NCBI RefSeq assembly: GCF_964340395.1
Contig: NC_135559.1
Span: 14,246,259-14,310,258, forward strand
DNA length: 64,000 bases
Reading direction: 5' to 3'
Source: Glandiceps talaboti
Lineage: Eukaryota; Hemichordata; Enteropneusta; Spengelidae
Each line of letters starts with the position of its first letter. The stretch's first letter is position 1. A program made the translations under genes and the position numbers. Under the pieces are notes generated by a model that searched no databases, was not told where the DNA came from, and saw only the letters and a list, made by a program, of their open reading frames with translations. Shown here in pieces: positions 12,895-25,081 of this stretch.

Positions 12895-14205
12895 ACATTA
12901 GGAGGACCCTGTCCTGAATTTGAATGAAGTAGATTATAATTATGTACTATAGGCTTAGGTCTTCAGAGGATTAGCCAAGGTCAAGACATTTTAATGGACA
13001 AAAGATGGCAGAACACAGAATGTGAAAATGCTCAAGGAAAAGGAAAACAGAGCCTCTTTTGTCCTCCCCTGATGACTGCAGAAACTGTCCAAAATGACAG
13101 AGAATGGAAGGTAAGCATGTGATAATAAGAGGGGAGACTGTCCTCAGGGTTTGCCCACAAAATGTCTCTGTTTTTGCTAAGATTGACAAAAAATGCATTG
13201 GTGTTTGTCTGTACATTGTGTGTAGCATTTTTTGACGACTTAACTTTGGAATTTGGTCAAAATTTGCAGAAACTCAGAATTTGGTAAAGTTTATGAAGTT
13301 TCTTGAATTGAATAATAATAATATATAATCCTGTTTCTCTCGACTTGTTGTTTTTTGTGTACAAACAAATCCCCCCTTTCCCATCTCAGTAGAAATAGGA
13401 TAATCAGTAATTTTGGAGTGAACTTAAGGTGAACATTCAGAGATCTAAGGCAAAATTGTACCTACATGGACATGCTGTACCAGTCCATCCTAAACGAAAA
13501 ATATCAACAGTTCTGGAATGTTGGTAATAACAAATATGATACATTTGTTTATTGTGAAGTTCACAGTTTGTTATGTTTAATTCTAATTTTGGAAGAACTC
13601 TGATGAACATCTCAGGGTACTTGCAGGAAATTTTACCTACAAGCTGCCCGCTTAAAATACATGCATTACTACTAGTACTAGAAAAGTTTCTGTCATTTGG
13701 ATTCGACATGGTGTATGGGAAATCTATTATCAGGAAGGGAAAATGACCCGGAGCTTCCGGATACGTGTGTGTCTGAACGTGGTGATCTGGAAGGGTAGTT
13801 TTCCTTGTCCAGATGTTTTATTTCTGTATAGTTAGCTGGGATACATGAATGAATCATTACAGTAGCTGCTGCAGGTCACACTGTGTCTTGATTATTTGGT
13901 GCATGTCAATTATTTGGACTTGAATGAACCGTATGGAGACCAGCTGTGCACCCATACTATATCACTGCATATGTGAATAATATATGTTGAAGCAGTGTCG
14001 ACTCTTGAAAATTTGGACCATGTTACTGTTTTTTTTTTGTATTTAAAAGATTTTTTATTGGAGTAAAAAAGTTATACATAGCAAGTTTTTACAGTATCTG
14101 GATAAAACACAAAATAATTACTGAAATTCAAACTTAGTTTTCTATTAGTATTCCCTACTTACAGTAATGCTGGGTCTTGGACAATGTGAGCTCAACTCAC
14201 CATGT
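12895..14205. other. Intronic sequence, nothing recognised
   Basis: Minus-strand frames at 12971-13228 and 13437-13709 show no known domain. A short T-run lies at 14031-14038. Confidence 0.4.
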
Positions 14206-14214
14206 TACTGTTAC

Positions 14215-14388
14215 CCAGTGTGCCCTCTAACGATAGCCAAATTTTGTTTGTTGCGAGTCAAAATGAGAAAAACTGGGATTTCTTGTGAGCCACCACATAG
14301 TAAGAGATGGGGGAACACCAAATTTTGGTGCGTCACTTGAAATTGTGTGCATCAGTGGTGCATCAAATTGGCTTAGAGGGCATACTGC
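14215..14388 (+). mobile_element. MITE family A, copy 1 (CAGTRTGCCC ends)
   Basis: The left end reads CAGTGTGCCCTCTAA and the right end TTAGAGGGCATACTG, which are inverse complements apart from one base. The ~172-bp interior (GTCAAAATGAGAAAAACTG, CACCACATAGTAAGAGAT, AACACCAAATTTTGGTG) recurs at 35652-35822 and 52951-53110. The flanks ACTGTTAC and AGTGTTAC (14207-14214 and 14389-14396) match at 7 of 8 bases and could be an 8-bp target duplication, as in hAT elements. CAG...CTG ends also fit hAT. Non-autonomous. Confidence 0.75.
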
Positions 14389-14399
14389 AGTGTTACTGT

Positions 14400-16215
14400 A
14401 GTCTGTAAGATAAAATGTGTTGTGCTGCTGAATCGTACATTTGGAAAGAGCAGGCTGATGATGGGGAACGATACAATGTTTATCGTACAGTCAACTGTAA
14501 CACAAGCCATTGTTTTCCAAAATCAATTTATAAGAAATTTGCATCAGTAGTCACCAAAACTGTTAGTATGCTGAATCCAAGTAAATTGTTCTGCCACCTT
14601 GTCATTGAAATGTGATGTAGATTGGGTTGGATAAATGTACTTGTTTCTGATCATGTTGTAGTAGCATTTTCATCTTCTCCCTGTCGTTGACAGATGTTAT
14701 ATTAAATGGCAATCAATTAAACGTGCCTACAAGGATTTCAGAATAACGGTATTTACGTTACGTCAACCTTTAATTGGAAGTGTTATCAGTGCGTGACTTA
14801 CTGAAAGCAACTACCTGAGGTGGTATAAGACCTCGTTATGATTGTCCCAAGACGATCTTGTCACATCCAGGTGTTGGTTCACAGATATGATAATTAGAAC
14901 CAGATGTTGGTTTTCAGATATGCTAATAAGCTGTATGCCAATTTGCTGTAGCACTGACGCACAGCTTGCAACATACTAACATTTGATAATCGTATATTGC
15001 TTACTTTGTAGTGACATGTGTGTACGCGCTATGACAATTTAATGTATGACTAGTCTAGTTCCTGATGGACCGTCAGTCAAGAAACGATAGTCTGGATGCA
15101 ACGTGGTCTCTACACCACATCTGGTCAAAGTCCCTCAATCAGCACAAAAAGTTGTTCATCCAATCAGTGAACCCCAACTGTTGTAATGGTATAAACAGTG
15201 TATGTACTGAGCTGACAAATATACAGTATTTGGACATTGCATAACTGCCCCAATAAACACTAACTTTATGAGAGACTGTGTTATTGGTTAGAATTTTGTG
15301 ATTGATTAACAAAGACATGATGTTAATGAGTGTGTGGGTGGCTGTGGATGAATTTTAAACTGCATCTCTTGCATGTCAGGACTCCTAGAGTAACGACTTT
15401 GACTATACTGTGAGTGGAGGTGTAAATCGTAATGATACCGTATAGGGACTAGACTAAGAAACTAGGAATGTATCAAAGTATTTGACAGTTATGAATTGTG
15501 AGGTTTCACGTCTGTTAATAATAGAAAGTGCACTGTTTTGTCATATTTGCTAGCGTTAACCCGAGGCATTCAGCATGAACACATCATTAGAGGAAAAAGG
15601 AAGTTTCATTATGTTTTATGGCTTTTAGTGGTGAAGACTGTAAAACAAGGACTGGGTTTGTCAATAAATTGGGGAATGTTAACATAAAACTGTACTACAT
15701 ATACAAAAACATGTATCGTTGATGATTGAATGTTTCCTGCTTTTTTTTTTACAAAAGTTTTTTGTGTTTATGAATTATATACGAGAGTGATTGTATTTTC
15801 AGGATGTATTATTTGTATACAATGGATTTGATGTTTTTGTGCCGTAGGAAATGTTCTTTTCTGAAAAACTGCAATATCGCGATCGGCAGAAAGTGACAGA
15901 CTACATAGTTAACTTGAATCAACAGATAATAAAAGTACAGGAAATTTACCTCACAAAAGAGTACATTTTTATTTGAATACATTCTATTGTGTGCAAGCAA
16001 TTATAGGGTGGATAACCCTGGAAAAATAGACAATTTGACCTAAATTATTTTTAAACTGAAAATAATATATTACATTTGTATTTAATAGCCATCTACAGAG
16101 ATGCATATGAGAAAATAGAACAGTTCGTTCATGTAGATACATATAACATTTCTTTCCCCATATTCTGTGGTAGGCCGAGGTATGTTCACTTTATTTTGGG
16201 CGAGATACATTGTCT
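14400..16215. other. Intronic sequence, nothing recognised
   Basis: Includes a 66-codon frame at 14415-14615 without known domains. No repeats stand out. Confidence 0.4.
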
Positions 16216-16225
16216 TATGCTATGG

Positions 16226-16602
16226 GTAGTTCCCGGGGGAGGTACCAGTGGCCAACTCTGGTAGGGGTGTGTGGCCAGTACTGGAAACCCCAGGCCCCAT
16301 TTTAGACCCACTTTGACCAAAAATCAAGACCCCATTTTAGACCATTACAAGTTTCTGAATGATGAAAGTTTAGACCTAACTACATTTTCCTTAGGAGGCA
16401 ACATTTTGGGGCAATTAATGGCAATTACGATTTGGTAAGGACAGTGGACCACATTTTAGACCAAGCAAAATAAAAAATAATGGAAAGTGGGCCCCATTTT
16501 AGACTCTTCAACTCGAAAAAACACACCCCATTTTAGACCAAAAGGGCTAGAAAATGCACCCCAAAGGGCGGCACATGTAGCCCCCGGGGGCAGTTCCCCA
16601 AC
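16226..16602 (+). mobile_element. Short element with CCCGGGGG ends and internal CCCCATTTTAGACC repeats
   Basis: The left end has GTAGTTCCCGGGGGAGGTAC and the right end GTAGCCCCCGGGGGCAGTTC. In inverse complement the right end shares CCCGGGGG-n-TAC-n-GTG spacing with the left, so the ends are imperfect inverted repeats. Inside, the word CC[CA]CATTTTAGAC[CT] occurs at about 16296, 16332, 16450, 16493 and 16528. Base composition differs sharply from the AT-rich flanks. Probably a non-autonomous DNA transposon; family unknown. Confidence 0.6.
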
Positions 16603-17104
16603 TGTAAACCTAAAATTTGTTAGATTCATTTTCTATTGATCCTGAAATATTTTTTGTACATTTCTCTCCATACAAGAGATTGACTTTCTTGGTTAAAGCT
16701 AAACTTCGCTCTGTTGCATTTCTAACTTACTAAAATTGTGTTCACGTATTTCTTGTGTGTTATACAGTTGAACTGTTCTGTTCTGTTGGTTGCAATTGCA
16801 TTTAGCTAAAAAAAATTTGGTTGATTCTTGAGGTATTGATATTATTTTCACATTTCTGCTTGGAAGACTTGGTTGGAGTGTCGGTTATTTCACAAGTCGA
16901 AGCTAAACTTTGCTTTGAATTCTACTGTAGCTACACTGCACTAAAATTTTTGTCACATTTCCCCTTATGATAGGCTCTGTTGGATGCTCTGTGATTTGCT
17001 TCTCAACTGACTAAACTTGCCGAGTTGAATTATGATCTCACAGCATCACTACTTTTCTGATTGTCACTGCAGTCCAAGCGCTACGAATAAATAGCTAGAT
17101 AGTG

Positions 17105-17168
17105 TCATTTGTGTTGCAGTCACCAGACACTATCATTTGTGTTGCAGTCACCAGACACTATCATTTGC
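17105..17168 (+). repeat. 28-bp direct repeat, ~2.3 copies
   Basis: CATTTGTGTTGCAGTCACCA followed by GACACTAT is repeated exactly back to back. Each copy has a GTTGCAG acceptor-like word. Confidence 0.85.
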
Positions 17169-17545
17169 TTTATAGAGCATAGATTAAAGTGTCTCACTGT
17201 GTACGTGACCTACGTGAAAGAAATGAACACAAAGAACATTGCGAATATGAATAAACGATACGATATAATTCCATTGATGTGGCTCTGTCGGTATGTGTGA
17301 TTATATCGCATAATGAAATTGTTAGTCACTGGAGGCGGCTGAGGGAAATATTAGACATTATTCTGGTCGTTTGGTCTAGAAAATGATTGCGGTAATTAGA
17401 CAGTGTATGAAAACATTCCATTGTAATAGACCATAGAAAGCTATACATTCAACACAGAAATCAAAGCATTTGGAAGAGTAATTATCCGTCGCTGATTCCA
17501 CTGTTTTTTTTCCTCATTAAGGATCGTTTCCACAATTTAGTTTAA

Positions 17546-19154
17546 CCCTTTCACCACCGATTCCCGCTACAGCGGGAACGCTCTAGGGCGCCCACCGATT
17601 CCCTCTACAGCGGGAACGCCAAAGGTCATTCAACTACTACGACGTTCAAACCGTTTAACGGCAGCTATTGCTGCAAAACTTGCTGCCATAACTAGTTCCA
17701 CACATGCGTATTAGCCTTGTTTATATAGTCTGCCATTTTGAACACATGTTAGTGGATGGTTTTCTAGTACGATTGGAAAGACGAGCGATCGTAATTTTTG
17801 TGTGCGTTTTTCGCCAGAAAGATCGAATTTCAACAACGCGGAAGTAATTAACGGCTCACGTAGCATCTCCTACGATGTCATTTTGACAACTGTCCTGAGA
17901 AATTTCCACTGAATTTTTACTCAAAAACATTGTTGAATACATCAGGTCAGTTGTGGGAACGGTTTAGGCTTCAGAACTACCACGAGGGCCGAGTGATCTA
18001 CCGGCGGGGAATTCACCGTTGCCGTAGTGAAAGTTGGCAAATTGCGTAACTTGTTGACCCGTAGCATTCGCTCATACTATGGCCTTGGGGCCAGTATTTA
18101 GCTCCAAAAGTAATTATTTTGGTCATATTTCTTTGTGGTAATGTTCAATTATGAATAATGCTCATACAAGTTCAATTTATACTGGTCAGTGTTACAATGT
18201 GGGAGGTAGATTACACACAATCTGAAGATTTTCCGATCACATTTTTGAATGCGTTTTTTAACGGTAAAATTCAAATTTCAACATGGCCACACCGAAAATT
18301 GTCTCCCCTAACATCGTTTGCGATGTAAATAACGGCTCTGTTCATGAAAAATTCTGTTTAATTTTGACTTTGATGGCATTTATGAATGAAAGGAAATGGC
18401 TGTGTGAACTCAATGTGACGAAAACATTACCGCGGCGTGGGTTCAAATTACAGGCTGCATATTTCCGTTGGTCGGTATGTGCGTCGGCAAATAAAGCCAT
18501 TTTGCCCATCCGATTTTGGCGCCGATGCTACTGACTTACGGTCATTTTTTGCCGATTTCTGGCATAAATTGAGTAATAATTTTTTGTTGTTCTGCTAAAT
18601 AATGAATTATATTTACAATAACCAACTTTTCAAAAGGTATCAAGGTGACAACTTTAGATATTTTAAGACACTTTCATTGCCGGTGCGGCACCGTCTGTTG
18701 CGTCATAATCGGATTAGTGAGCCGTTAATTAATTTCGTTCAAATTTTTACGACTCAAAATGTCATTTTCTGCCAAATTTTCGCCAATTTTGACAATTTAA
18801 CCAGTAAGAGAAGTTTTGTAGGAACATAAATGTTGGTATTTTGAATTTTATTTGTAATATAAATATTTTGTTTATTTGTGATATGTCAATAAATAAACGA
18901 CTTGTGTTAGTTTTATTCATATTTTATTACTTTAATTCATATTTCGGTTGTGTTTGTGGAATTTGAATGCATGTATTTGCAAGTGTGATGTAGAGAATTT
19001 ATTTTCCAATGAAATGATACCTCATTTTTTAAAAATGAGCAACTCTAAGTATTTTTATATCAATCTGATTACATAGCACTCACTTTCACCTGGTGGTCAG
19101 TGAGGGGGGTGGTGGAGAACAAACATTCCCAGGGGGCAATTGGTGGTGAAAAGG
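17546..19154 (+). mobile_element. piggyBac-like non-autonomous element (1.6 kb, TTAA-flanked)
   Basis: TTAA at 17542-17545 and at 19155-19158 flanks matching ends: CCCTTTCACCACCGATTCCC on the left and, in inverse complement, CCTTTTCACCACCAATTGCC on the right. A TTAA target duplication with CCY-start ends is the hallmark of piggyBac transposons. Just inside the left end a 37-bp unit with the palindrome TCCCGCTACAGCGGGA is repeated (about 17560-17618; the second copy has one change). Two short frames, at 18283-18534 (83 codons) and 18602-18829 (75 codons), show no DDD transposase motif, so it is presumably mobilised in trans or dead. It is richer in CG dinucleotides than its flanks, which suggests a fairly recent arrival. 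Confidence 0.75.
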
Positions 19155-19164
19155 TTAAGATACT

Positions 19165-20300
19165 AATTTGTAGAAACATTAGCATAAAAATTTTGAGTTG
19201 ATGAAAAGTTAAAAGCTGTTTGAGATCCCTCGGGCATTTCATCCATATTCACATCTAGTGTTATGATGAAATGATAAAGGCATGGTCCTCATTTGTGATA
19301 TTTACACAACTCCATGGATTGCAGAAAGATGATGCTCTGAAACATTTGGGAAAGCCAAATTTGTATCCGTGGGCAACTGAAGTAGTTTTTTTCTCTTGAC
19401 AAAAGTATGTTTAGAGATGAAAGTGTTTGTCTAGAACTTAGGATTCAGATTGTTGTATATATATACATGCATGTAGAATCAGTCTGAACAATATGGCATC
19501 GTTATCCAGGAGAATGAAATGTTTGATATAATAAAGTTAGATACGTACATGGGTAAATATGTCAGCACCATATTGACGTAATGTTTGTGTTGCAGCATTC
19601 ACCTCAGCTTATTTCACTTATATAGAGTCTCTTATAAGTCACGTGTCACCAATCTCGCATTCTGATTGGTCAAGAGCCCTGCAGAGTATATATTCTGTGT
19701 ATTATTTTTCGTTCAAATTGGCTTGTCCACGGTATATATATACTTTTTACTGAAAGCATATTTGCTGATTTCACATCTTTCCCCCTCCCCTCCAAAAAGG
19801 AAAAAACATGAAAAGATTTGCTCCAAGTATAAAAACTGTTTGAATGTGTGCAGAAAGGATAAATTAGCCTTACAGATGTATGTTTTCTAATCAAAGTGTC
19901 TCATTTACTATCCCCTGTGTAAAATATCCATAAAATTTGAGTCCGTTAAACATAATTCTTGGTCCATTGAAATTGTACTTAGAAGCAAAACTAAATGTAC
20001 TTGGTTTCAATAAATCCTTGTATGTAATTAATTCCTAGCCTAGCAGCAGTCTCCCAGGTAATTTAATTTCTTGGCCTGCCTGTAATTTCATGAAGTCTTG
20101 CGTTTGACGAGATCAAGGAATTTCTCCGACATCTACATAGAAATTGAATATTGCTCATACAACGTAAGTAGATTTCGTTTCGGGATAATGTCAGACGTTG
20201 TTATGCCAAAGACCAGGAAATAGTTTAGAGTCTCGACAAGAAACTGTAGGTTGTAAGGCTGAGACAGTATAAGTATGGGGGAAATTAGTATTTGTGATGT
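19165..20300. other. Intronic sequence, nothing recognised
   Basis: Overlapping 74-codon frames on both strands at 19666-19894 have no known domain. Confidence 0.4.
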
Positions 20301-20369
20301 TTATGTTTTGGTCAAATAGACAGACCTAATCTTTCATGAATTTCCTTAGTTCTTCCGGCAATCACTAGG

Positions 20370-20500
20370 GTTCTCCCCATTCTGAACAGTACCGGGAGTA
20401 AAACAACATTCCAAAATATGCAGTTATGACTCCTCCATTCTGACTTACAGTTCCAAAATAAAATGCAATCGTGGTTCTCCCCACACTGACTGGCACAGTA
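20370..20500 (+). repeat. Short diverged tandem repeat
   Basis: TTCTCCCCATTCTGAACAGT, then AACATTCCAAAATATGCA, is echoed by CTCCATTCTGACTTACAGT, TTCCAAAATAAAATGCA, and again by TTCTCCCCACACTGAC. The period is about 60 bp. Confidence 0.5.
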
Positions 20501-20688
20501 AGTCAACGACATTTCTAAATATATAACAATAAAACCATTGAACATTTTGAAATTTTCATGGTTAAGAAATTCTGATAAACAAATCAGAAATATTAATCAT
20601 CTGCTTGCTAAATCCAGTCTATTATTTAAAAAAAAAAATCATTATATAAATCATTCACAGAAAGTTGTACGATGTGAAAAATACCAGA

Positions 20689-20759
20689 ACCAGACTTCCA
20701 GCCAAATTCACACAACAAAATTCATTATTTTAGGGTGTGAATTTGACCGGAAGTCTGGT
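20689..20759 (+). repeat. 25-bp inverted repeat (hairpin, 21-nt loop)
   Basis: The left arm (20689-20713) starts ACCAGACTTCC and ends AAATTCACAC. The right arm (20735-20759) starts GTGTGAATTT and ends GGAAGTCTGGT. The arms pair at 23 of 25 positions. It could be the terminal repeats of a tiny transposon or a transcribed stem-loop in the intron. No wider copy was found in this window. Confidence 0.8.
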
Positions 20760-20769
20760 GTTTTAGCTG

Positions 20770-21690
20770 TTGATGTGGAAAATCATTTGAGGCTAAAATG
20801 TGAATTAGTGTTAGCCTATTGATGTTGAAAATTTTAGTGTCGCAAGATGTGAAATTGAGAGAAAATAATTATAGGAGATTTGAAAGGACTTGGTAAATGG
20901 TGTAAAATTTCATTGTTAGATTTATATTGAAAATTAGGAATGAGAAGATGTACATTGTAAAGTTCATTGTTATTGATTTTTAAAAGTCGTTTCATAGCTG
21001 AGTGGAATAGTGGTACAGAATTTGACTACATGTATTAGAATGAAAGAACAAGATGTACATGTAGGTGAGAAATGTGAAGTTTATAGTTCTTTCTTTACAA
21101 AACACATGTATGATAGATAACTCCATATTAACATTCTTCACTGTACATGTTACCATGGCGACTCCTAATGTAGGACAAATTACATGTAACCTTGACCTAG
21201 ATAGTTTCATTAAGTTGTTATCACTTGATATAGATCAGGTTTTATTGAGAGGAAAGGTAGTCTTGAATTCGATGGAAATGGCTGCAGTATCGTTCATCCA
21301 TATTCAGTCAGTATCATTAGTATTGATGTGTGTTGTGAGCATTGTTTAGACTGCGTGTACGGAAATGGGGAGATGTGAATGGGGCTGGTTGTAGATGTGT
21401 GTATATGAAAAAATCATGACCCCATTTCGATATTTGATCATTGTCAAATACGTGTATAAAAGCGCCCATGGTAATTGTGATAGCCTACGTGGTGTGTATG
21501 ATTGCTAACAAAATATACGTTTTGCATTATACCAATTATATTGGAAAATGTTGTTAAATTATGCCAATTTCTGTGAAGGTTAGCAATGTGATAGAAGACA
21601 TGAATGGACAATTGTTGTTGATCATGTGTTCTTTTGGTATTTGATACTTTCTTATCTGGGAATGTGATGTGATTCTAGGTCAACAATGTT
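20770..21690. other. Intronic sequence, nothing recognised
   Basis: A 94-codon frame at 21065-21349 has no known domain. TACATGTA-like words are common. Confidence 0.4.
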
Positions 21691-21769
21691 CTTAACCAGG
21701 GGGTGTCACTCACCACTGTTTATGATAGTGTAGACAGGTGGTAAATTGCCATGGTTTACACTGTAGCTG

Positions 21770-22110
21770 GAATGGGATAAGGGGTAGGGGGATGGGTTAG
21801 TTGGGTTGATGGAATGGGTGTTGATTGGTTTTAAAGAAGGGGGAAGGTGGGGGAGGGAGGAGGAGTCAATTCTATCCGTTATGTAGTCCCTTTAGTTTGA
21901 ATTGTAAACATCACATGTATTAATTTGTATCACAAATTTCATTATAGGAACAAGGCGAATAGGGGTGAGGGGTGGGGGTGAAGGGAGGGTGATGGGTGGC
22001 ACATCATATGGTAAATTATATCCTGTGTTCTTAATGATTTGAATTGTAAACAACATATCTGAAGTGTAATACTTTGACTAATTTTATTGGGGGGGGGGGG
22101 GGGGGGGGAG
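21770..22110 (+). repeat. G-rich region with two diverged units and a 20-G run
   Basis: G-tract blocks at 21777-21865 and 21960-21998 alternate with the word TTTGAATTGTAAACA (about 21896 and 22037). A run of about 20 G lies at 22089-22108. The plus strand can form G-quadruplexes. Confidence 0.6.
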
Positions 22111-22220
22111 GGCATGTCGATTATACCCGGACAGCCTGTACAATTTAGACTATATACATGACATGTAAAATCACTTTGAAGTGTACACATATCTATCTGT
22201 AAACTGACAACATTGCTTTA

Positions 22221-22233
22221 TGACCTTTGAACT
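22221..22233 (+). promoter_or_regulatory. Candidate nuclear-receptor DR1 site
   Basis: TGACCT-T-TGAACT: two half-sites in direct repeat with a 1-bp spacer, the HNF4/RXR type. One mismatch to the AGGTCA consensus. A sequence match only. Confidence 0.35.
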
Positions 22234-22828
22234 GTGAACTCAACTCATGCATTATTCATTAGAAGCTGTCAGAAGTAGGTGGGGCTTATTAGAGATTGGC
22301 AGGTAGAATTAGCATATGTGTTGATATGAAGTAGATTCATCTGTAACTTTCATACCATTACCAGCACAGAATGTTGGCACAGAGGGCTTCAGACAGCATT
22401 TACTGCCCTCCACATCATTTACATATTAATTCTGTAGTCGTCAAAATTTATTGGTTAAACTTTTATGTGTTGTTTTATGTCAAGCAATTCAACAGCTCAA
22501 CTGACTTCTAAGTTCTATTCTGTAATCTAATTTGAGACATAAATTTTGTTATATGCTCATAATGTGCTTAGTAGAATCTGTACTACTACAGCATGTGTTG
22601 TGATAAGTTTTACTACCTTACAGTGTAAGCCAGTGTTGTCATCTTTGTTCTCAGATATGTAGACAGTATTTTTGCAGTTACCACAATTTGAACAAGGTTT
22701 GGAAGGGGTAAAACTGATGTAGTTGCCATACAATATACCATACTTTTGTGTACAAAACCCTAATAAAATGTGTTTTACAATGTAACCTGTATCAAAAACA
22801 GTGATTGATGTAAAACTGCTGTTAACCA

Positions 22829-22841
22829 TGACCTTTGACCT
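22829..22841 (+). promoter_or_regulatory. Candidate nuclear-receptor DR1 site (perfect)
   Basis: TGACCT-T-TGACCT is a perfect inverse-strand AGGTCA direct repeat with 1-bp spacing. TGAACT-TT-TGACCT (DR2-like) follows at 22863-22876. Binding is inferred only. Confidence 0.45.
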
Positions 22842-23097
22842 GGAACATTTAACTTCAACAAATGAACTTTTGACCTGGAATATTAGATGAGCAAAGGTCT
22901 TTATTTTGTATGATGACTTTCCCTCCAGTCATGCATCATAGTTGTGGTTGACTGAACTAACAGCAAAATTATTGTATTGATTTTGACATGGAATATGTGA
23001 CATGCAAAGGTTTGTCATGGTAAGATAACATCTCATTTAGCCTCTCTTGGTATGACCCATGTTCATGGTCTTACAGAAAAATTTAGGTCATCAACTT

Positions 23098-23110
23098 TGA
23101 ACTTTGACCT
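23098..23110 (+). promoter_or_regulatory. Candidate nuclear-receptor DR1 site
   Basis: TGAACT-T-TGACCT, one mismatch. It is the fourth receptor-type motif within 900 bp. Confidence 0.35.
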
Positions 23111-23439
23111 AGCTCATATAGAGGTCACTTTTGAAAGTCCACTTTCCTGCCGGTCCCCTGTTACTTTGTATTCATGGTGTGTAGAATATGTTATGTCACA
23201 GCAGATGGCATGTATTGCTATAAATAAACATCAGATATGAGTGATGATGGAAAAAGACAATGCAATGTTATCCTCAAAACATGTCATCGTTTTTTTGTGT
23301 GCAGTAAGTTAAACATACCACCAGGTTTTCACATCTGGCAGCAAGAATAGTGAAATGATGGCATGTTACAACACTAAAAGTGTTAGATTGCGTGCAGTGA
23401 CATCGTTGTTGTTAAACATTAAGGAATGCTTGATTTAAC

Positions 23440-23895
23440 TCTTGATTTTAAAGCTGTCCAGCATATTTCATTTCACGCTCGAGTATTCCTGAACTAGTTG
23501 GAAGTTTGATTGACAGGGGAGGAATGCAGTCTTCGTGTGATGCAAAGTTTAGAAGACAAATTTTGTTAAAACCACTGCAAGATTTGATTGACAGAACTCG
23601 TGTATTGTAATTGAAAGCTTGCAAACATTGTTACAACTGCTGTAAAATTTGGATGGCAAGTTATGTATCAATTTATGTATCACACAGAGTAAAGCTTTAC
23701 AAATTTGTTTTACAACTACTACAAGATTTTATTGACAGGTACATGTACAATTCTATCAATTTATGTATCATAAAAGGAAACTTTACAAATTTTGTTACAA
23801 CTGCTACATGTTGAAGATTTGATCGACAGTTTATATACCAATTCATACATCACAGCGTAAAGCTTACAAATTTTATTACTGCTGCCCTAGACAAG
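23440..23895 (+). repeat. Degenerate tandem repeat, ~100 bp period, 4-5 units
   Basis: Shared ordered words: AAGCTTACAAATTTTGTT, ACAACTGCTACAAGATTT, GATTGACAG and ATCAATTTATGTATCACA. The 67-codon frame at 23611-23814 is a by-product. Confidence 0.75.
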
Positions 23896-23899
23896 GCAA

Positions 23900-25075
23900 C
23901 ATTTTGTTTATTAGTTTCTTTTGATAGTTTCAGACTTTCCAACTGAGGAAAAAAACTGTTTGTGGTTTCATGATATTCATCTCTTTGAAAGCGAAATAAG
24001 GGGAATTTACTGTCTATTGTGGGCATTTTTTGTGGTCGTCTTGGTTGGGGACGGTTTCAGTATTATGTTGGTTATACTACTGCAAAGTTATATTCCTAGT
24101 TATTTTCAGATAACAAAGCTAAGCATTGGGCATATTTTTTATTTTGTTTGAAAATTCTCAGGTGTTGGTCTTGGTACAGTGTACCTTGAAGCCCCACCCC
24201 CTGCCCGCCAATATTATACAAAGTTCATGGAAATATTAAACTAAAAAATTTGTAAACTGTGTGACTTTACATGTTTTTCTGTTTGTCAATGTAAATAGAA
24301 ATGCTTGAAAATTGTCTTGCTATCCATGGCAATGAATCTCAAGATCGCGCCAGCATATAGAATAATTTGAAAAGGACAAGGCTTGGGGAGGGGGTCATTA
24401 GGGCTTTGAGGAGATGGGGGGGGGGGAACAACTGATACATGTATGTACAATAGAAAGATCTGTAAAGAATGACCAGCGTTTGAAAGTGAATAGGCTGCCA
24501 TGTTCTTGTACGTACAGTATCCGTTCCGATACTACGTTCTCTGTTCTTTTGAAATCCATAATTTCCATATGAAGCAAACTGAGGAAATGTCTGACAAATT
24601 GCCTTGCTACTTAGTAGATGTAATTACCTCAGACCTGTCGTTGAGGCTTGTTTAACACCTGAGAACCCGTTAACTGCATTGATAACGTGCAAAAGTAGAA
24701 TTTGAATGGAAAGCATTGAAAGTAGACAATTTCCATCCATATAGAATTCTATAGGCATTCTCTATTAAAATGGCTACAGTTTGAATTTAATTACAGTTTA
24801 CCTGTGTCAGTGTCATCACAAAAATATGAATATTTTTACAATAATACAATCTTGTGACTGACCATTGTTAGCGTAATTGTAGCAGTTTGTTTCACTCTGA
24901 GAATTAATGTATTTTGTACTTTGAGAAAAACGATTTATTTGAAAACACATCTTTTAAATTGGTAATTCAGATTAGAACGTGTAACATTTGGGAAGATATT
25001 TGCATATTAGATTTGCATAAAGCTCAGTAGCATTTTATTTGCATACCTATACATAAAATTTCCATATGGTGTTCA
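23900..25075. other. Intronic sequence, nothing recognised
   Basis: A 76-codon frame at 23921-24151 has a hydrophobic stretch but no known family. A G-run lies at 24416-24426. Confidence 0.4.
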
Positions 25076-25081
25076 AACAAA

